NCBI RefSeq assembly: GCF_030406405.1
Contig: NZ_JAUEPL010000025.1
Span: forward strand, 1 to 64,000
Direction of reading: 5' to 3'
Source of the DNA: Streptomyces ficellus
GTDB taxonomy: Bacteria > Actinomycetota > Actinomycetes > Streptomycetales > Streptomycetaceae
Length of the DNA: 64,000 nucleotides
The position numbers and the translations under genes were made by a program. The notes beneath the pieces are model-generated. The model was not told the origin of the DNA. It searched no databases and was given only the letters and a program-made list of their open reading frames with translations. Shown here one piece after another: positions 9,007 through 18,543 of the stretch. Positions within the stretch are counted from its first letter, which is position 1. The number at the start of each line of letters is the position of its first letter.

Positions 9007-11779
9007 CCGTCCTGAGCCGCAGCGCAGCCTGTTCGGACGGGCCGGTGAGGTCGCCGCGCTGACCCGTGCGCTCGGCGCCGCCCGCGCGGGGCACCCCTCG
9101 ATGGTGCTCGTCGAAGGCCCGCCGGGAAGCGGCAAGACAGCCCTGGTCGAGCATGTCCTCGCCGCCTCGGAGCCCGTGCGCGTCCTGCGCGGCGCCGGCG
9201 TGCCCTGGGAAGCCGGCGTGGCGCTGGGAGTCGCGCGGCAGCTGGCGCGCGCCTGCGGGAAGCCGCTGGTCGTTCACGGCGAGTCGCCGCGGGACGGGAC
9301 ACCGCCCGACGCGTCGCCGCGGGCGGTGCTGGAGGCGGCGCGGCGGCTCCATGAGCTCTGGGGGGCATGGCAGCGGCCGGAACCGCTCGTGGTCGTCGTC
9401 GACGACGCGCACTGGGCCGACGTCGAGAGCCTGCGGGCGATCGGGTCCGCGGTGCGCGGGATGTCGACGGAGAGGGTGCTCGTCCTTCTGCTCGCCCGGG
9501 ACGATCCGTGCGAGGACGATCCGTACGAGCCGTTCGAGACCGTGCCCGTGGAGACCCTGGCGTTCCTGGACGGCTGCCGTGACGACGCCGTACGGCTCGG
9601 CCCGCTGGGGCCCGAGGAGGTCAGGGCACTGGCCTGGGAGACCAGTGGCGTCACGCTCGCCCTCCCCACCGCTCGCCATCTGTGCCGGCACACCAGGGGC
9701 AACCCGCTGCACATCGGCCGGCTGCTGCGTGAGCTGCCGCGCGAGACCTGGCAGGACTGGCAGCCCGTCCTGCCGGCTCCGTCCCGCTACGCGTCGGCGG
9801 TACGGCACAGGCTCGCGCGGTGCGGGGACGCGGCCCGGGCCCTGGTGGAGGCGTGCTCCGTCCTGCCCGACGAGGTGCCCGTCGCGGAGGCCGCCGCGGT
9901 CGCGGGCATCGACGACCCGCTCCCCGCGGCGGATCAGGCGCACGCGGCGGGGCTGCTGACCGCTACCGTCGACCCCGGCCGCGTACTGCTGTCCTTCCCG
10001 CACCCGCTGGTCCGGGCCGCCGTCCTCACCGGCATGGGGCTGACCACGCGCGGCGAACTGCACCGTCGCGCCGCGGCGGTCACCGAGGACCGGGGCCGGC
10101 GGCTGACGCACCGCGTCGCCGCCGCCACCACGGCGGACGCGGAACTGGCCGACGAACTCGACCGGTACGCGGCCGAGCGTGCCTCCGCGGGCGAGTGGTC
10201 CACGGTGGCGGACACCCTGGTCAAGGCGAGCCGCCTGAGCGTGGCCGGCGCCGCGCGTCAGGACCGGTTGCTGCGTGCGGTGGACGCCATGATCGGGGCC
10301 GGCGACGTGCCCCAGGCGTCGATCTTCGCCGAGGAGCTGGAGAGCTTCCCGGCCGGCACGCTGCGCGACGTCGTCCTGGGCTATCTGGCCATCATGCGCG
10401 GCCGCGCCTCGGAGGCCGAGGACTTCCTCACCCAGGCATGGACGCGCTGCGAGCGGGAACGGCGTCCCGACCTGACGGCGAAGATCTGCCAGCGCCGGGT
10501 GCTGCACGCCCTGGGGCGCTGGGATGCGCCCGGCCTGGTCGACTGGGCCCGCCGTGCCATCGAACTGGCGGACCCCGACGATCCCTCGGCCATCGAGTCC
10601 GAGGCCGTCATGGGCATCGGACTGGCGGCCATGGGACGGGCGGACGAGGCCGTGGCCGCCTATGAGTCGGCCGCCGCCAAGCTCTCCGGCGGCGCCCAGC
10701 CGCAGCGCTTCCAGCTCGGCCGCGGCTGGGTGGACCTCGCGCTCGACGCGCCGGAGGCCGCGCGCCGCGAACTCGAAGGAGCGGTGCCGACCGGCTATCG
10801 GATGGGGTCGACCCGGATCTCCCTGTGGGCACAGGGGTGGCTCGCCCGGACCCAGTTCGCCCTGGGTGCGTGGCCGGAGGCCCTCGAAACCGTGGAGCGG
10901 GCAGCCGCTCGTCTCGCCGAGGTGAGGATCGAACTCGTCCGCCCGCTGGTGCACTGGACCGGAGCCCAGATCCAGGCACTGCGCGGGGACTGGGACGCCG
11001 CCGGCCGCCACGTCGAGGAGGCCTCGGCCGGCACGCACCACTACGAGGTGATGTTGCTGCCCGCCTGCCTGGCACGCGCCCAGGTCGCGGAAGCGCGCGG
11101 AGACTACGAGAGGGTCGTGGAAGCGCTCGCTCCCGTGGTCCAGCTCCGATCACGGGAGGGCATCGACGAGCCGGGGTTCTGGCCCTGGCAGGACCTCTAC
11201 GCCAACGCCCTGGTGATGACCGGCCGCATTGACGAGGCGAACGCCTTCCTCTCTCCGTACGAGAGCCTCGCCGCACGCCGCGGGCATCGCTCCACCCTGG
11301 CCCGGCTGGGTCTGGTGCGCGGGCGGGTGACCGGGGCCCAGGGCGACATCGAGGCCGCCCGCGAGCACTTCGACCGGGCGCTCGCGCACCTCGAAGGCCT
11401 GCCCCTTCCGTACGACCGTGCGGGCGTGAACTTCGCGTACGGCCAGACCTTGCGCCGTGCGGGAAAGCGGCGCGAGGCCGACACGGTCCTGAAGAACGCG
11501 CGGGACGCCTACGTCACCCTGGGCGCCCGCACCTACGTCGAGCGGTGCGAGCGGGAGCTGAAGGCGGGCGGGCTGCAGACCGGCCGTGCCGCGTCGGACC
11601 TGCCCCGCCTCACCGCCCAGGAGGAGGCCGTCGCCCGCCTGGTCGCCGCGGGTGCGAGCAACAAACAGACGGCCCTCGAATTGTTCATCTCGGTGAAGAC
11701 GGTGCAGTACCACCTCACTCACATTTATTCGAAGCTCGGAATCCGCTCCCGCAGCGAACTGGCCGCGAGATTCCGCTGA
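8999..11779 (+). CDS. benR: Large ATP-binding LuxR-type (LAL) activator, probable BenR
   Basis: A 926-aa LAL regulator. The N-terminal AAA/STAND ATPase has Walker A GPPGSGKT (residues 40-47) and Walker B VVVVDD (about 131-136). A long TPR-like helical middle follows, then a C-terminal LuxR HTH in the last ~60 residues (LTAQEEAVARLVAAG, NKQTALELF, VKTVQYHL). Corynebacterium glutamicum BenR is a protein of the same architecture next to benABCD, so this is a likely benzoate-responsive activator (inference). The ATG at 8999 overlaps the benK end; an in-frame GTG lies at 8981. Confidence 0.85.
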   Translation: MDNRPEPQRSLFGRAGEVAALTRALGAARAGHPSMVLVEGPPGSGKTALVEHVLAASEPVRVLRGAGVPWEAGVALGVARQLARACGKPLVVHGESPRDGTPPDASPRAVLEAARRLHELWGAWQRPEPLVVVVDDAHWADVESLRAIGSAVRGMSTERVLVLLLARDDPCEDDPYEPFETVPVETLAFLDGCRDDAVRLGPLGPEEVRALAWETSGVTLALPTARHLCRHTRGNPLHIGRLLRELPRETWQDWQPVLPAPSRYASAVRHRLARCGDAARALVEACSVLPDEVPVAEAAAVAGIDDPLPAADQAHAAGLLTATVDPGRVLLSFPHPLVRAAVLTGMGLTTRGELHRRAAAVTEDRGRRLTHRVAAATTADAELADELDRYAAERASAGEWSTVADTLVKASRLSVAGAARQDRLLRAVDAMIGAGDVPQASIFAEELESFPAGTLRDVVLGYLAIMRGRASEAEDFLTQAWTRCERERRPDLTAKICQRRVLHALGRWDAPGLVDWARRAIELADPDDPSAIESEAVMGIGLAAMGRADEAVAAYESAAAKLSGGAQPQRFQLGRGWVDLALDAPEAARRELEGAVPTGYRMGSTRISLWAQGWLARTQFALGAWPEALETVERAAARLAEVRIELVRPLVHWTGAQIQALRGDWDAAGRHVEEASAGTHHYEVMLLPACLARAQVAEARGDYERVVEALAPVVQLRSREGIDEPGFWPWQDLYANALVMTGRIDEANAFLSPYESLAARRGHRSTLARLGLVRGRVTGAQGDIEAAREHFDRALAHLEGLPLPYDRAGVNFAYGQTLRRAGKRREADTVLKNARDAYVTLGARTYVERCERELKAGGLQTGRAASDLPRLTAQEEAVARLVAAGASNKQTALELFISVKTVQYHLTHIYSKLGIRSRSELAARFR

Positions 11780-11855
11780 GCCGTGCCCGGACGGGCAGGC
11801 CACGCACTTGAGAGTGCGCCAGAAAGGGATCACGCTGGGGAGTGGGACGAGCGCC

Positions 11856-14075
11856 GTGGAACCGGCCCGACGGATCGCGGGCGACAGCCTCGGCAGGACG
11901 AGTGATGCACCCATGGACAAGGACGTCGCCGCATCGCGGAGTCACGGGCCGTCCGGCGGGGACCGGGCGGGGACGGCACTGCTCAAGCAGTGGGCGCTGG
12001 ACCAGCTCCCGGTCCCCGTGGTCGTCTTCGACTGCCAGGGCCTGCTGGCCGCCGCCAACGCGGCCGCGGAAGGCGTGGTCGGCAGGACGGAGCGGCAGCT
12101 GCTGGGGCTGCGCCCGGGCGAGGTGGAGCCGGGGCGGCTGATCGAGGGCGCCGAGGGCCTGGAGCGGGTCATCCAGCGGGTCATCACGACCGGTGAGGCG
12201 GTGCCGTACGCGTCGTACATCCTGCCCGGCGGGCTCCGCGGACGGGCCCTGGAGGTGTTGTTGTCCCCGGTGAAGGACCGGACGGGCACGGTGCGGGGCG
12301 TCTGCGTCGCCGCCCTCGACACGACCGAGCGGTACCGGGCCCGTCAGCGGCTGACCGTACTGAACGACGCGGGCCTGCGGATCGGCACGACCCTCGATCT
12401 GACCCGTACCGCGGAGGAGCTGGCCGAGGTCGGCACGGACCACTTCGCGGACTTCATCACCGTGGACCTGCTCGACTGGGTCCACCGCGGCGAGGAGCCG
12501 GACGCCGCCCGGGAGGGCGAGATGCTGCTCTTCCGCCGGACCGCGCAGCGCTCCGTACTGGCGGGCTGCCCGGAGGCGGTGATCACGGCCGGCGGGACGC
12601 ACACCTACCACGAGGACTCGCCACCCGGGCGCGCCCTGGCCACCGGCCGGGCGTCGCGGCACCGCGTCGATGACGCCACGCTGCGGTGGTGGGCGGCGGG
12701 CAGCCCCGAGCGCGCCCGCAGCCTGCGGGCCCATGGCATCCACTCGCTGATGGTGGTGCCGCTGCGGGCCCGCGGCGTCACCCTGGGAATGACGATCTTC
12801 TGCCGCCACCGCACCACGGCCCCCTTCGACGAGGACGACCTGCGGCTGGGCGAGGAACTCGCGGGCAGGGCCGCGGTGTGCTTCGACAACGCCCGCCGCT
12901 ACACCCGCGAGCGGGCCACCGCACTGGCCCTGCAACGCAGCCTCCTCCCGCGCCGCGCGCCGAGGCAGGCGGCCGTGGAAGTCGCCTCCCGCTATCTACC
13001 GGCCGGCGCGGGCGCGGGCATCGGCGGTGACTGGTTCGATGTCATCCCGCTGTCCGGTGCCAGGGTGGCGCTGGTGGTCGGCGATGTGGTGGGCCACGGC
13101 GTCCAGGCCTCCGCCACCATGGGGCGTCTGCGCACAGCGGTGCGCACCCTGGCCGACGTGGACCTGGCCCCCGACGAGCTGCTCACCCAGCTCGACGATC
13201 TCGTACTGCGCCTGGACCTGGAGGAGACGGCGGACGACGGAGACGACCAGGCCGGGCGCGGCACCGGTGCCGTGGGCGCCACCTGCCTGTACGCGGTGTA
13301 CGACCCCGTCTCCCGCCACTGCGCCATGGCCAGGGCGGGCCACCCCATACCGGGCCTCGTCACCCCGGACGGCGCGGTGGACTTCCTGGAGCTGCCGAGC
13401 GGGCCACCGCTCGGCCTGGGTGGCCTGCCCTTCGAGGCCGCGGAGTTCGACATCCCGGAGGGCAGCGTCCTCGCCCTCTACACCGACGGCCTCGTCGAAT
13501 CCCCCGGCCGGGACCTGGACGACGCGTATGCCCTGCTCCGTGATCTTCTCGCCGGTCCCGGCCGGCCACTGGAGGAGACCTGCGAGAGGGTGGTGCGCGC
13601 CCTGCTGACCGACCGGCGCACCGACGACGCCGCGCTCCTCCTGGCCCGTACCCGGTCCCTGGGCCCCGAACGGGTCGCCACCTGGCGGCTGCCGAGCGAC
13701 CCCGTGGTCGTCTCCCGCGCCCGCGAGCTGGCGTCCGCGCAGCTGGCCGCCTGGCACGTGGAGGACGCCACCTTCGTCACCGAACTGGTCGTCAGCGAGC
13801 TGGTCACCAACGCCATCCGCTATGGCGTCCCGCCCATCCAGCTGCGGCTGATCCGCGACACCGCGCTCATCTGCGAGGTGTCCGACGGCAGCAGCACCGC
13901 GCCCCACCTGCGCCGCGCCCGGATCTTCGACGAGGGCGGCCGTGGTCTGCTCCTCGTCGCGCAGCTCACGCAGCGCTGGGGAAGCCGCCATACGCGCACG
14001 GGGAAGACCATCTGGGCCGAACAGGCCCTGCCCCAGGGTGAGACGGTCTCGTCCGAGCCCTGCCGTGGTGCGTGA
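11856..14075 (+). CDS. PAS-GAF-SpoIIE phosphatase with C-terminal HATPase domain
   Basis: A roughly 740-aa signalling protein: an N-terminal PAS domain (about 45-150), GAF (about 165-360), a PP2C/SpoIIE phosphatase core (IGGDWFDV, VGDVVGHG, LYTDGLVES) and a C-terminal anti-sigma-type histidine-kinase-like ATPase (ELVVSELVTNAIRYG, DEGGRGLLLV). Such proteins tune anti-sigma/anti-anti-sigma switches by dephosphorylating STAS partners, and Streptomyces encodes many. The start is uncertain: GTG 11856 is used, with TTG 11808, GTG 11814 and ATG 11913 all in frame. No membrane segment. Its partner is unknown; the nearest STAS gene is at 16.3 kb. Confidence 0.85.
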   Translation: MEPARRIAGDSLGRTSDAPMDKDVAASRSHGPSGGDRAGTALLKQWALDQLPVPVVVFDCQGLLAAANAAAEGVVGRTERQLLGLRPGEVEPGRLIEGAEGLERVIQRVITTGEAVPYASYILPGGLRGRALEVLLSPVKDRTGTVRGVCVAALDTTERYRARQRLTVLNDAGLRIGTTLDLTRTAEELAEVGTDHFADFITVDLLDWVHRGEEPDAAREGEMLLFRRTAQRSVLAGCPEAVITAGGTHTYHEDSPPGRALATGRASRHRVDDATLRWWAAGSPERARSLRAHGIHSLMVVPLRARGVTLGMTIFCRHRTTAPFDEDDLRLGEELAGRAAVCFDNARRYTRERATALALQRSLLPRRAPRQAAVEVASRYLPAGAGAGIGGDWFDVIPLSGARVALVVGDVVGHGVQASATMGRLRTAVRTLADVDLAPDELLTQLDDLVLRLDLEETADDGDDQAGRGTGAVGATCLYAVYDPVSRHCAMARAGHPIPGLVTPDGAVDFLELPSGPPLGLGGLPFEAAEFDIPEGSVLALYTDGLVESPGRDLDDAYALLRDLLAGPGRPLEETCERVVRALLTDRRTDDAALLLARTRSLGPERVATWRLPSDPVVVSRARELASAQLAAWHVEDATFVTELVVSELVTNAIRYGVPPIQLRLIRDTALICEVSDGSSTAPHLRRARIFDEGGRGLLLVAQLTQRWGSRHTRTGKTIWAEQALPQGETVSSEPCRGA

Positions 14076-14095
14076 TCGCGCTGGTGAGACCCGGG

Positions 14096-15499
14096 TCAGA
14101 CCGTTACGGCCCGGCCTTCGCGGGCCACCGAGACGATGACGTCCCGCAGTTGCTCGACGTACCGCCGCATGTTCTCGTACGCGATGTCGGTGTCCGGGTA
14201 GCGGCTGGCGAACTGCAGTCCCTCGTGGAGCCTGTTGACCCAGGCGCACACCTGGTCGCCGTACGACACCCTGACCAGGCCGTACGCCTTCAGCTCGGCC
14301 CAGCGCTCGGAGCCGGGGATGCCGCGGGCGTCGATGAACGAGACGATCGAGTACAGGTCGGGTGACGTCGGGCGGAAGTCCGAGCCGAGCAGGTGGAGTA
14401 CCCGGGGGATGGGCATGCGCGTCACCGCTCTGTTGGCCTGCAGCGCGGCGCGGACCAGCTCCATGACGCCGCGGAAATCGGGTGCCTGGGCCGTGGCGAT
14501 CTCGATGGGCGCGCCGCCGACGTACCACCCCACGGAGTCCAGCCACTGGGACTTCGCCCTGGTGTGGAACGGCACGACCGTGCGGTAGACGGGCTGCCCG
14601 CCGATCCTGTGGACGATCAGGCTCGTGGCGGCCAGGACGCCGACCAGACTGCCGCCGAAGGGCCGGCAGTACGACTCGAAGGCGGCGGCGTCATCGGCGT
14701 CCACGAGCATCTCGTGCATGAGCTTCTGGGTGGGCAGCTTTCCGCTGGGATCCAGACCGAGATCGACGGGGAAGCTCGGCATTTTCCCGTCGCACCGGTT
14801 GATGAACTCCCGCCAGCGGGCGACGACCGCGTGAGTGTCGTCGATCCGGTCGGCGTTCGCCCGTTCCGTCTCGCAGAAGTCGATGTAACTGCTGACCGGC
14901 ACCTGCTCGATGGGGCGGCCTTCGAGGCCCGCCGCGTAGAAGTCGTGGATCTCACCGGGGATGCGCTGGAGGGAGTAGGAGTCGACGTTGCTGTGGTCGA
15001 AGGCCATGTACACGCTCGTGCAGTCCTCCCGGACGACAGCGGTGTAGATGAAGTTCGGCCATGTGAGCGCGTCCGCCGCGACGTCGAAGCGGTCCTGGAG
15101 GTACTGCACCAGCTTCTCCGCCTCGTGGAAGTCACCGACGACTTCACGGTGCAGCGACACGGCCTCGGCGTCGAGCGTGAACCGGCGCATCTCCTCCCCG
15201 GCCCAACGGAAGCCGCTGCGCAGCGTCTCATGCCGGAGAGTCCAGCTTCGCAGCGCGCTTTGCAGCACGTCGAGGTCGACCGTGCCCGGGATGTCGAATG
15301 CCGCGCCGATCCAGGTCGGCACGAACAGGCCGTCCTGGCGCACGGATCGGGCCGTCCGCATGTGCGACTCCTGGACATACGCCGGTGGCCGGGAATCCTC
15401 CGGCAATTGTGTCGCCGTCTCGATGGTCGCCGGATCCAGCGTCCACTCGATGAGTTGTCCGGGCCGGACCTCACAGTGCTGGATATCGGTCACTCGCAC
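14096..15499 (-). CDS. Stand-alone condensation-domain-like acyltransferase
   Basis: A 467-aa protein with the fold signatures of NRPS condensation domains and Pap-type acyltransferases. These join an acyl or aminoacyl donor to an amine or alcohol through an HHxxxDG-type histidine. The motif here is DHSNVDS (168-174): the second His (169) and the Asp (173) are kept, but the first His is Asp and the final Gly is Ser. RHETLRSGF (90-98) matches the conserved C2 region. There is no carrier or adenylation domain in or beside it, so it may act on a diffusible thioester. Substrate unknown. Convergent with the preceding gene. Confidence 0.72.
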   Translation of the reverse strand: MRVTDIQHCEVRPGQLIEWTLDPATIETATQLPEDSRPPAYVQESHMRTARSVRQDGLFVPTWIGAAFDIPGTVDLDVLQSALRSWTLRHETLRSGFRWAGEEMRRFTLDAEAVSLHREVVGDFHEAEKLVQYLQDRFDVAADALTWPNFIYTAVVREDCTSVYMAFDHSNVDSYSLQRIPGEIHDFYAAGLEGRPIEQVPVSSYIDFCETERANADRIDDTHAVVARWREFINRCDGKMPSFPVDLGLDPSGKLPTQKLMHEMLVDADDAAAFESYCRPFGGSLVGVLAATSLIVHRIGGQPVYRTVVPFHTRAKSQWLDSVGWYVGGAPIEIATAQAPDFRGVMELVRAALQANRAVTRMPIPRVLHLLGSDFRPTSPDLYSIVSFIDARGIPGSERWAELKAYGLVRVSYGDQVCAWVNRLHEGLQFASRYPDTDIAYENMRRYVEQLRDVIVSVAREGRAVTV

Positions 15500-15718
15500 G
15501 GGGACGTCTCCGTTCGCCTATGGGGCAGAGGGGCAAGAGAGGACCACCCTCACCGGCTCAACGACCTTCGATTGAACGGGTGACGGCTCCAGGCTCACCC
15601 ATCAGGCCTCAGGACGTGTGCAGATGAGACCACGAGCGGCAGTGACGCACCGGGGCCCGGCTCTGCCGGCCCTGCCGAACCGGTGATGCAGACGCCGGCG
15701 CCCCGGGGAAACGCACGG

Positions 15719-16138
15719 TCAGACCGGCTTGTGCTCCACGGCCACCGCGTTCGGCCCGCCCGGACCGGCCGCGCACCGGGCCACGGCGGTCGCCTCCGCG
15801 CCGGGGGCGACGACGACCCACGGGGACTCACCGTGGAGACCGTTGTCGCACAGCACGCGCACCCTGAACTGGCCGCTGCTGTCCCCGGTGTTCCGGCAGG
15901 TGGCGCTCCCGGTCTCCGTCATCGGGTCGGTCCGGCCGGTGCACTCGAAGCTGTGCGCCGCGGGCGCGCCGTGGACGCCGGACGCCACGCCCGTGGTGGC
16001 CGGCACAGCCGGCACAGCCGGTGCGGCCGGTGCGGCCGGTGCGGCCGGTGCGGCCTGCGCGGAGCAGACGGCGCTGAGGGAGGACGCCAGTGCCGCCACG
16101 GTGACGGCCGGCAGTCCCCGGACACGTTGCTTCTTCAC
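15719..16138 (-). CDS. Secreted small protein of unknown function, Ala/Pro-rich linker
   Basis: From the GTG at 16138 this gives a ~139-aa protein. It starts MKKQRVRG, followed by a hydrophobic signal-peptide-like segment ending SAQA, then a run of AAP/AVP triplets and a small domain with four Cys (FECTG, ATCRN, VLCDN, ARCAA), enough for two disulfides. The AAP run is coded by a tandem GGTGCGGCC-like 9-mer around 16019-16054 and could vary in length. The frame is open further upstream to 16201 but without a signal sequence. No family recognised. Confidence 0.6.
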   Translation of the reverse strand: MKKQRVRGLPAVTVAALASSLSAVCSAQAAPAAPAAPAAPAVPAVPATTGVASGVHGAPAAHSFECTGRTDPMTETGSATCRNTGDSSGQFRVRVLCDNGLHGESPWVVVAPGAEATAVARCAAGPGGPNAVAVEHKPV

Positions 16139-16274
16139 GTCGACTCGTTTCTCGCCTGCCCGCCGACGGCGGGGCCCGCTTCCAGTGAACGGCCACGTCA
16201 CGGACCAGGCGCACGCGGAGCGGGCATTGGAGTGACGCCCCGGTGCAGGGACGGCGTGAGGGCGATGGCAACGC

Positions 16275-16667
16275 TCAGGTGAGGGCCCCGTCTCCCCGTC
16301 GCAGCGGCGGTCCGGAGGCGGGACGGCAGCCGCGGGCGATGGCCACCGCGCCGGACAGCGTGGCGGTCACCAGCAGAAACCGGTACACACCGGCGATACG
16401 GAAGACCTTGCGGGCCAACGGCCGGCGCGCCACCACACACAGCACCGCTCCCCGGCGGTCGGCGGACCGCCGGAGGCGCACCAGCACATTGACCGCCGCG
16501 GCGGTGACCAGCGGCGTGCGTACGTCGATGATCACCGTACGGGCCCCGGAGCGTGAGATCACCGCACGCAGGTCCCGCTGAACAGCGTCTTCCTGGTCGA
16601 AGTCGATCACGTCGTTGATCTCGATGACGAGCTGACCGGCGGTGAGACGGTGGAACGGGAACTGCAA
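16275..16667 (-). CDS. STAS-domain anti-sigma factor antagonist-like protein
   Basis: A 130-aa protein with a STAS-like fold: LVIEINDVIDFDQEDAVQ, TVIIDVRTPLVTAAAVNVL and AVLCVVARRPLARKVFRIAG. These domains bind anti-sigma kinases. The conserved phosphorylatable Ser/Thr of SpoIIAA sits in a DxSG-like loop; here the matching stretch reads DVRTPLVTAAA, so a Thr could serve. I chose the TTG at 16667 because GAGGAG lies 6 nt upstream and the product then has the normal size. The frame is open upstream but reads into low-complexity sequence. It may be a target for one of the SpoIIE phosphatases in the window (inference). Confidence 0.68.
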   Translation of the reverse strand: MQFPFHRLTAGQLVIEINDVIDFDQEDAVQRDLRAVISRSGARTVIIDVRTPLVTAAAVNVLVRLRRSADRRGAVLCVVARRPLARKVFRIAGVYRFLLVTATLSGAVAIARGCRPASGPPLRRGDGALT

Positions 16668-17028
16668 CGCGGACTCCTCGGAAGCATGCCTGTGGAAGGG
16701 GCCGCTTCCTGACCACGTCGTACCCCCTACCCCGACCGCCGAGGCTGATGCGGATGGAAGATCTGGCCGCCTTGCCCGCCCGGCGCCGCTGATACGAGAC
16801 CTGCTCGACGCCGCCGCAGCGGGACCTGGTGCGGTGCGGCGCACACCGCACAGGTTCGCCGGCGCCCGTGCCGGTGCGGTGCCGCCGGGGCCGGTGCCGG
16901 TGCCGGTGCCGCCCGCGCCGGTGCCGGTGCGGTGCCGCCGGGGCCGGTGCCGCCCGCGCCCAACGTCGCCCACGGACGGTGTGGCCGGATCACATCGGTA
17001 GGGCGGAAGCGCCCGGGAAACTGCGCTC
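16668..17028. repeat. GC-rich gene-free stretch with a duplicated 32-bp block
   Basis: Between the STAS gene and the TetR gene no convincing reading frame is seen. The stretch is dominated by GGTGCC/GGTGCG runs. A 32-bp block at 16868-16899 recurs exactly at 16921-16952, each copy followed by related CCGGTGCC/CCCGCGCC sequence, so it looks like a slipped tandem duplication of about 53 bp. It lies upstream of both divergent genes. Confidence 0.6.
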
Positions 17029-17061
17029 ATGGCCGTTGTAACTGACAGGTACGGTTTGGCC

Positions 17062-17790
17062 ATGGATGTTTCCGGTACCAACTCTGCCAATGAGAACATC
17101 GGCTCCGCGGCGGTCATCAAGGCCAGCGCCCGCCAACTGCTCATGAAACTGGGCGCCGGAGGGCTGTCCCTGGAGGCTGCTGCCCGCGAAAGCGGTCTCC
17201 CCGTCAGGGACGTAGAAGCCGTCTTCCCGCATCGGGACGACCTGCTGACCGCACTGGTCATCGACGCCTACGACGAGTCCGGCGCCGCGATGGAGCAGGC
17301 CGATCGGGACGCCCGGGACGCCAACGCGCCGGCGGGCGCGCGGCTCCTCGCGGTTGCTCGCGCGCTGCGGCAGTGGTCTTTCGACAACCCGGCCGACTTC
17401 ACCCTGATCTACGGCTCACCCGTCCCGGACTACCACGCTCCGCAGGACACGGTCCCGCCCGCCTCACGCACCCCCGCGGTGCTGGCCGGCATTGTGCGTG
17501 CGGCCCTGGAGGCCGGTGAACTCACCCCGCCCCGGCGGGCGGTGCCCGGTCCGCCGCTGCTCCGGCCGGAGGCCGTGGAGCTCTTCGGCGGCGTACCGGA
17601 GGCTCCTTTCTCGGACATCATCGAGCGCGGCATCGTGCTGTGGAGCAGTCTGATCGGGCTCCTGGTGTTCCAGGTCTTCAGCCGTACCCACGACAGCGTC
17701 CGGGACGAGGCCGCGTTCTTCGACTTCGCCATCGCCGTGGCGGCCGAAGGCATCGGACTCGAAGTTCCCCTGGGCGAGACCACCGACTGA
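17062..17790 (+). CDS. TetR-family transcriptional regulator
   Basis: A 242-aa TetR-like repressor. The N-terminal HTH is IKASARQLL, LSLEAAARESGLPVRDVEAVF and HRDDLLTALV (about residues 18-65). The C-terminal ligand domain resembles the TetR_C_13 class common in actinomycetes (WSFDNPADFTLIYGSPVPDY). An in-frame ATG lies at 17029; the one at 17062 is preferred because it leaves a normal N-terminal arm, but no strong ribosome site marks either. Target and ligand unknown. Adjacent genes are unrelated in theme. Confidence 0.82.
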   Translation: MDVSGTNSANENIGSAAVIKASARQLLMKLGAGGLSLEAAARESGLPVRDVEAVFPHRDDLLTALVIDAYDESGAAMEQADRDARDANAPAGARLLAVARALRQWSFDNPADFTLIYGSPVPDYHAPQDTVPPASRTPAVLAGIVRAALEAGELTPPRRAVPGPPLLRPEAVELFGGVPEAPFSDIIERGIVLWSSLIGLLVFQVFSRTHDSVRDEAAFFDFAIAVAAEGIGLEVPLGETTD

Positions 17791-18054
17791 ACCATCCGCC
17801 GCGCTCTCGGCTTTTCCGTGACCAGAAGGCACAGCACCACAAGGCGAGCCATCAGAACGGGTGTTCTCCCTTTCCCGCCAATGGGGGGCCCAGGCGGTTA
17901 CCCGCACCAATAGCGGCCTATGCCTATCAAGGGCTCACCAGGGCAAGTCCGCTTGTTGGCAGGGAAATTCCGGAGGACCTGATTAGCCGCCGCAGAGGTG
18001 GGCACCCGCGACCCTGCAAGGACAGACCCACTACATGAGTAAGGGGAGGCAATG

Positions 18055-18351
18055 ATGGCTGCGTCCACCAACTCTGGAAACTTCGCCAACGACCCGGAGC
18101 GTGCTGCGGAGGCCGGCCAGAAGGGCGGCCACGAAAGCGGCGGCAACTTCCGCAACGACCCGCAGCGCGCGTCGGAGGCCGGCCGCAAGGGCGGCCAGGA
18201 GAGCGGCGGGAACTTCGCCAACGACCCGGAGCGTGCCTCGGAGGCGGGCCAGAAGGGCGGCCACGAGAGCGGCGGTAACTTCGCCAACGACCGCGAACGG
18301 GCTTCGGAGGCGGGCCGCAAGGGCGGTCAGTCCAGCGGCGGGTCCCGCTAG
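18055..18351 (+). CDS. KGG-repeat general stress protein
   Basis: A 98-aa, highly hydrophilic protein made of four 22-residue units, each of the form GGNFxNDPxRASEAG(Q/R)KGG(H/Q)ES. This is the KGG / stress-induced motif of B. subtilis GsiB, E. coli YciG and fungal con-10. Such proteins are thought to be hydrophilin-like protectants. The ATG at 18055 has GGGGAGG 5 nt upstream; the adjacent ATG at 18052 is too close to it. The 66-bp units are near-identical at the DNA level, so copy number could vary. Followed by a strong terminator. Confidence 0.9.
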   Translation: MAASTNSGNFANDPERAAEAGQKGGHESGGNFRNDPQRASEAGRKGGQESGGNFANDPERASEAGQKGGHESGGNFANDRERASEAGRKGGQSSGGSR

Positions 18352-18430
18352 GACGACTGCCGCGCGTCTGCGGAGTTCATAAGGGTCGGCGAATTCAGCG
18401 GAGTTCCGCTGAGTTTCGTATCCCGCAATT

Positions 18431-18486
18431 GAGGCTGCGCCAAGCGGCTGGCATTCCGGCCAGGTGCGGCGCAGCCTCTTCTTTTG
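18431..18486 (+). terminator. Rho-independent terminator after the KGG gene
   Basis: A perfect 11-bp stem (GAGGCTGCGCC at 18431-18441 with its complement at 18468-18478) encloses a loop that can itself pair, and is followed by TTCTTTT. It sits 80 nt past the stop of the stress-protein gene. Confidence 0.8.
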
Positions 18487-18490
18487 CTGC

Positions 18491-18518
18491 GGGGCGCCGG
18501 CCTTTTGGCCGGCGCCCC
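18491..18518. terminator. Second hairpin between convergent genes
   Basis: A perfect 12-bp GC stem (GGGGCGCCGGCC / complement) with a TTTT loop, directly after the first terminator and 25 nt from the stop of the leftward secreted-protein gene. There is no long T tract on either side, so it is probably a terminator or 3'-stabiliser for the leftward gene. Confidence 0.6.
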
Positions 18519-18543
18519 GTATGGTTCACCCCGTTTCAGCGCC

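Noticed and set aside
8984..11041. A 685-codon minus-strand frame opposite the LAL regulator
   Set aside because: Gly/Arg/Gln-rich shadow of a clear gene with Walker and LuxR motifs on the other strand.
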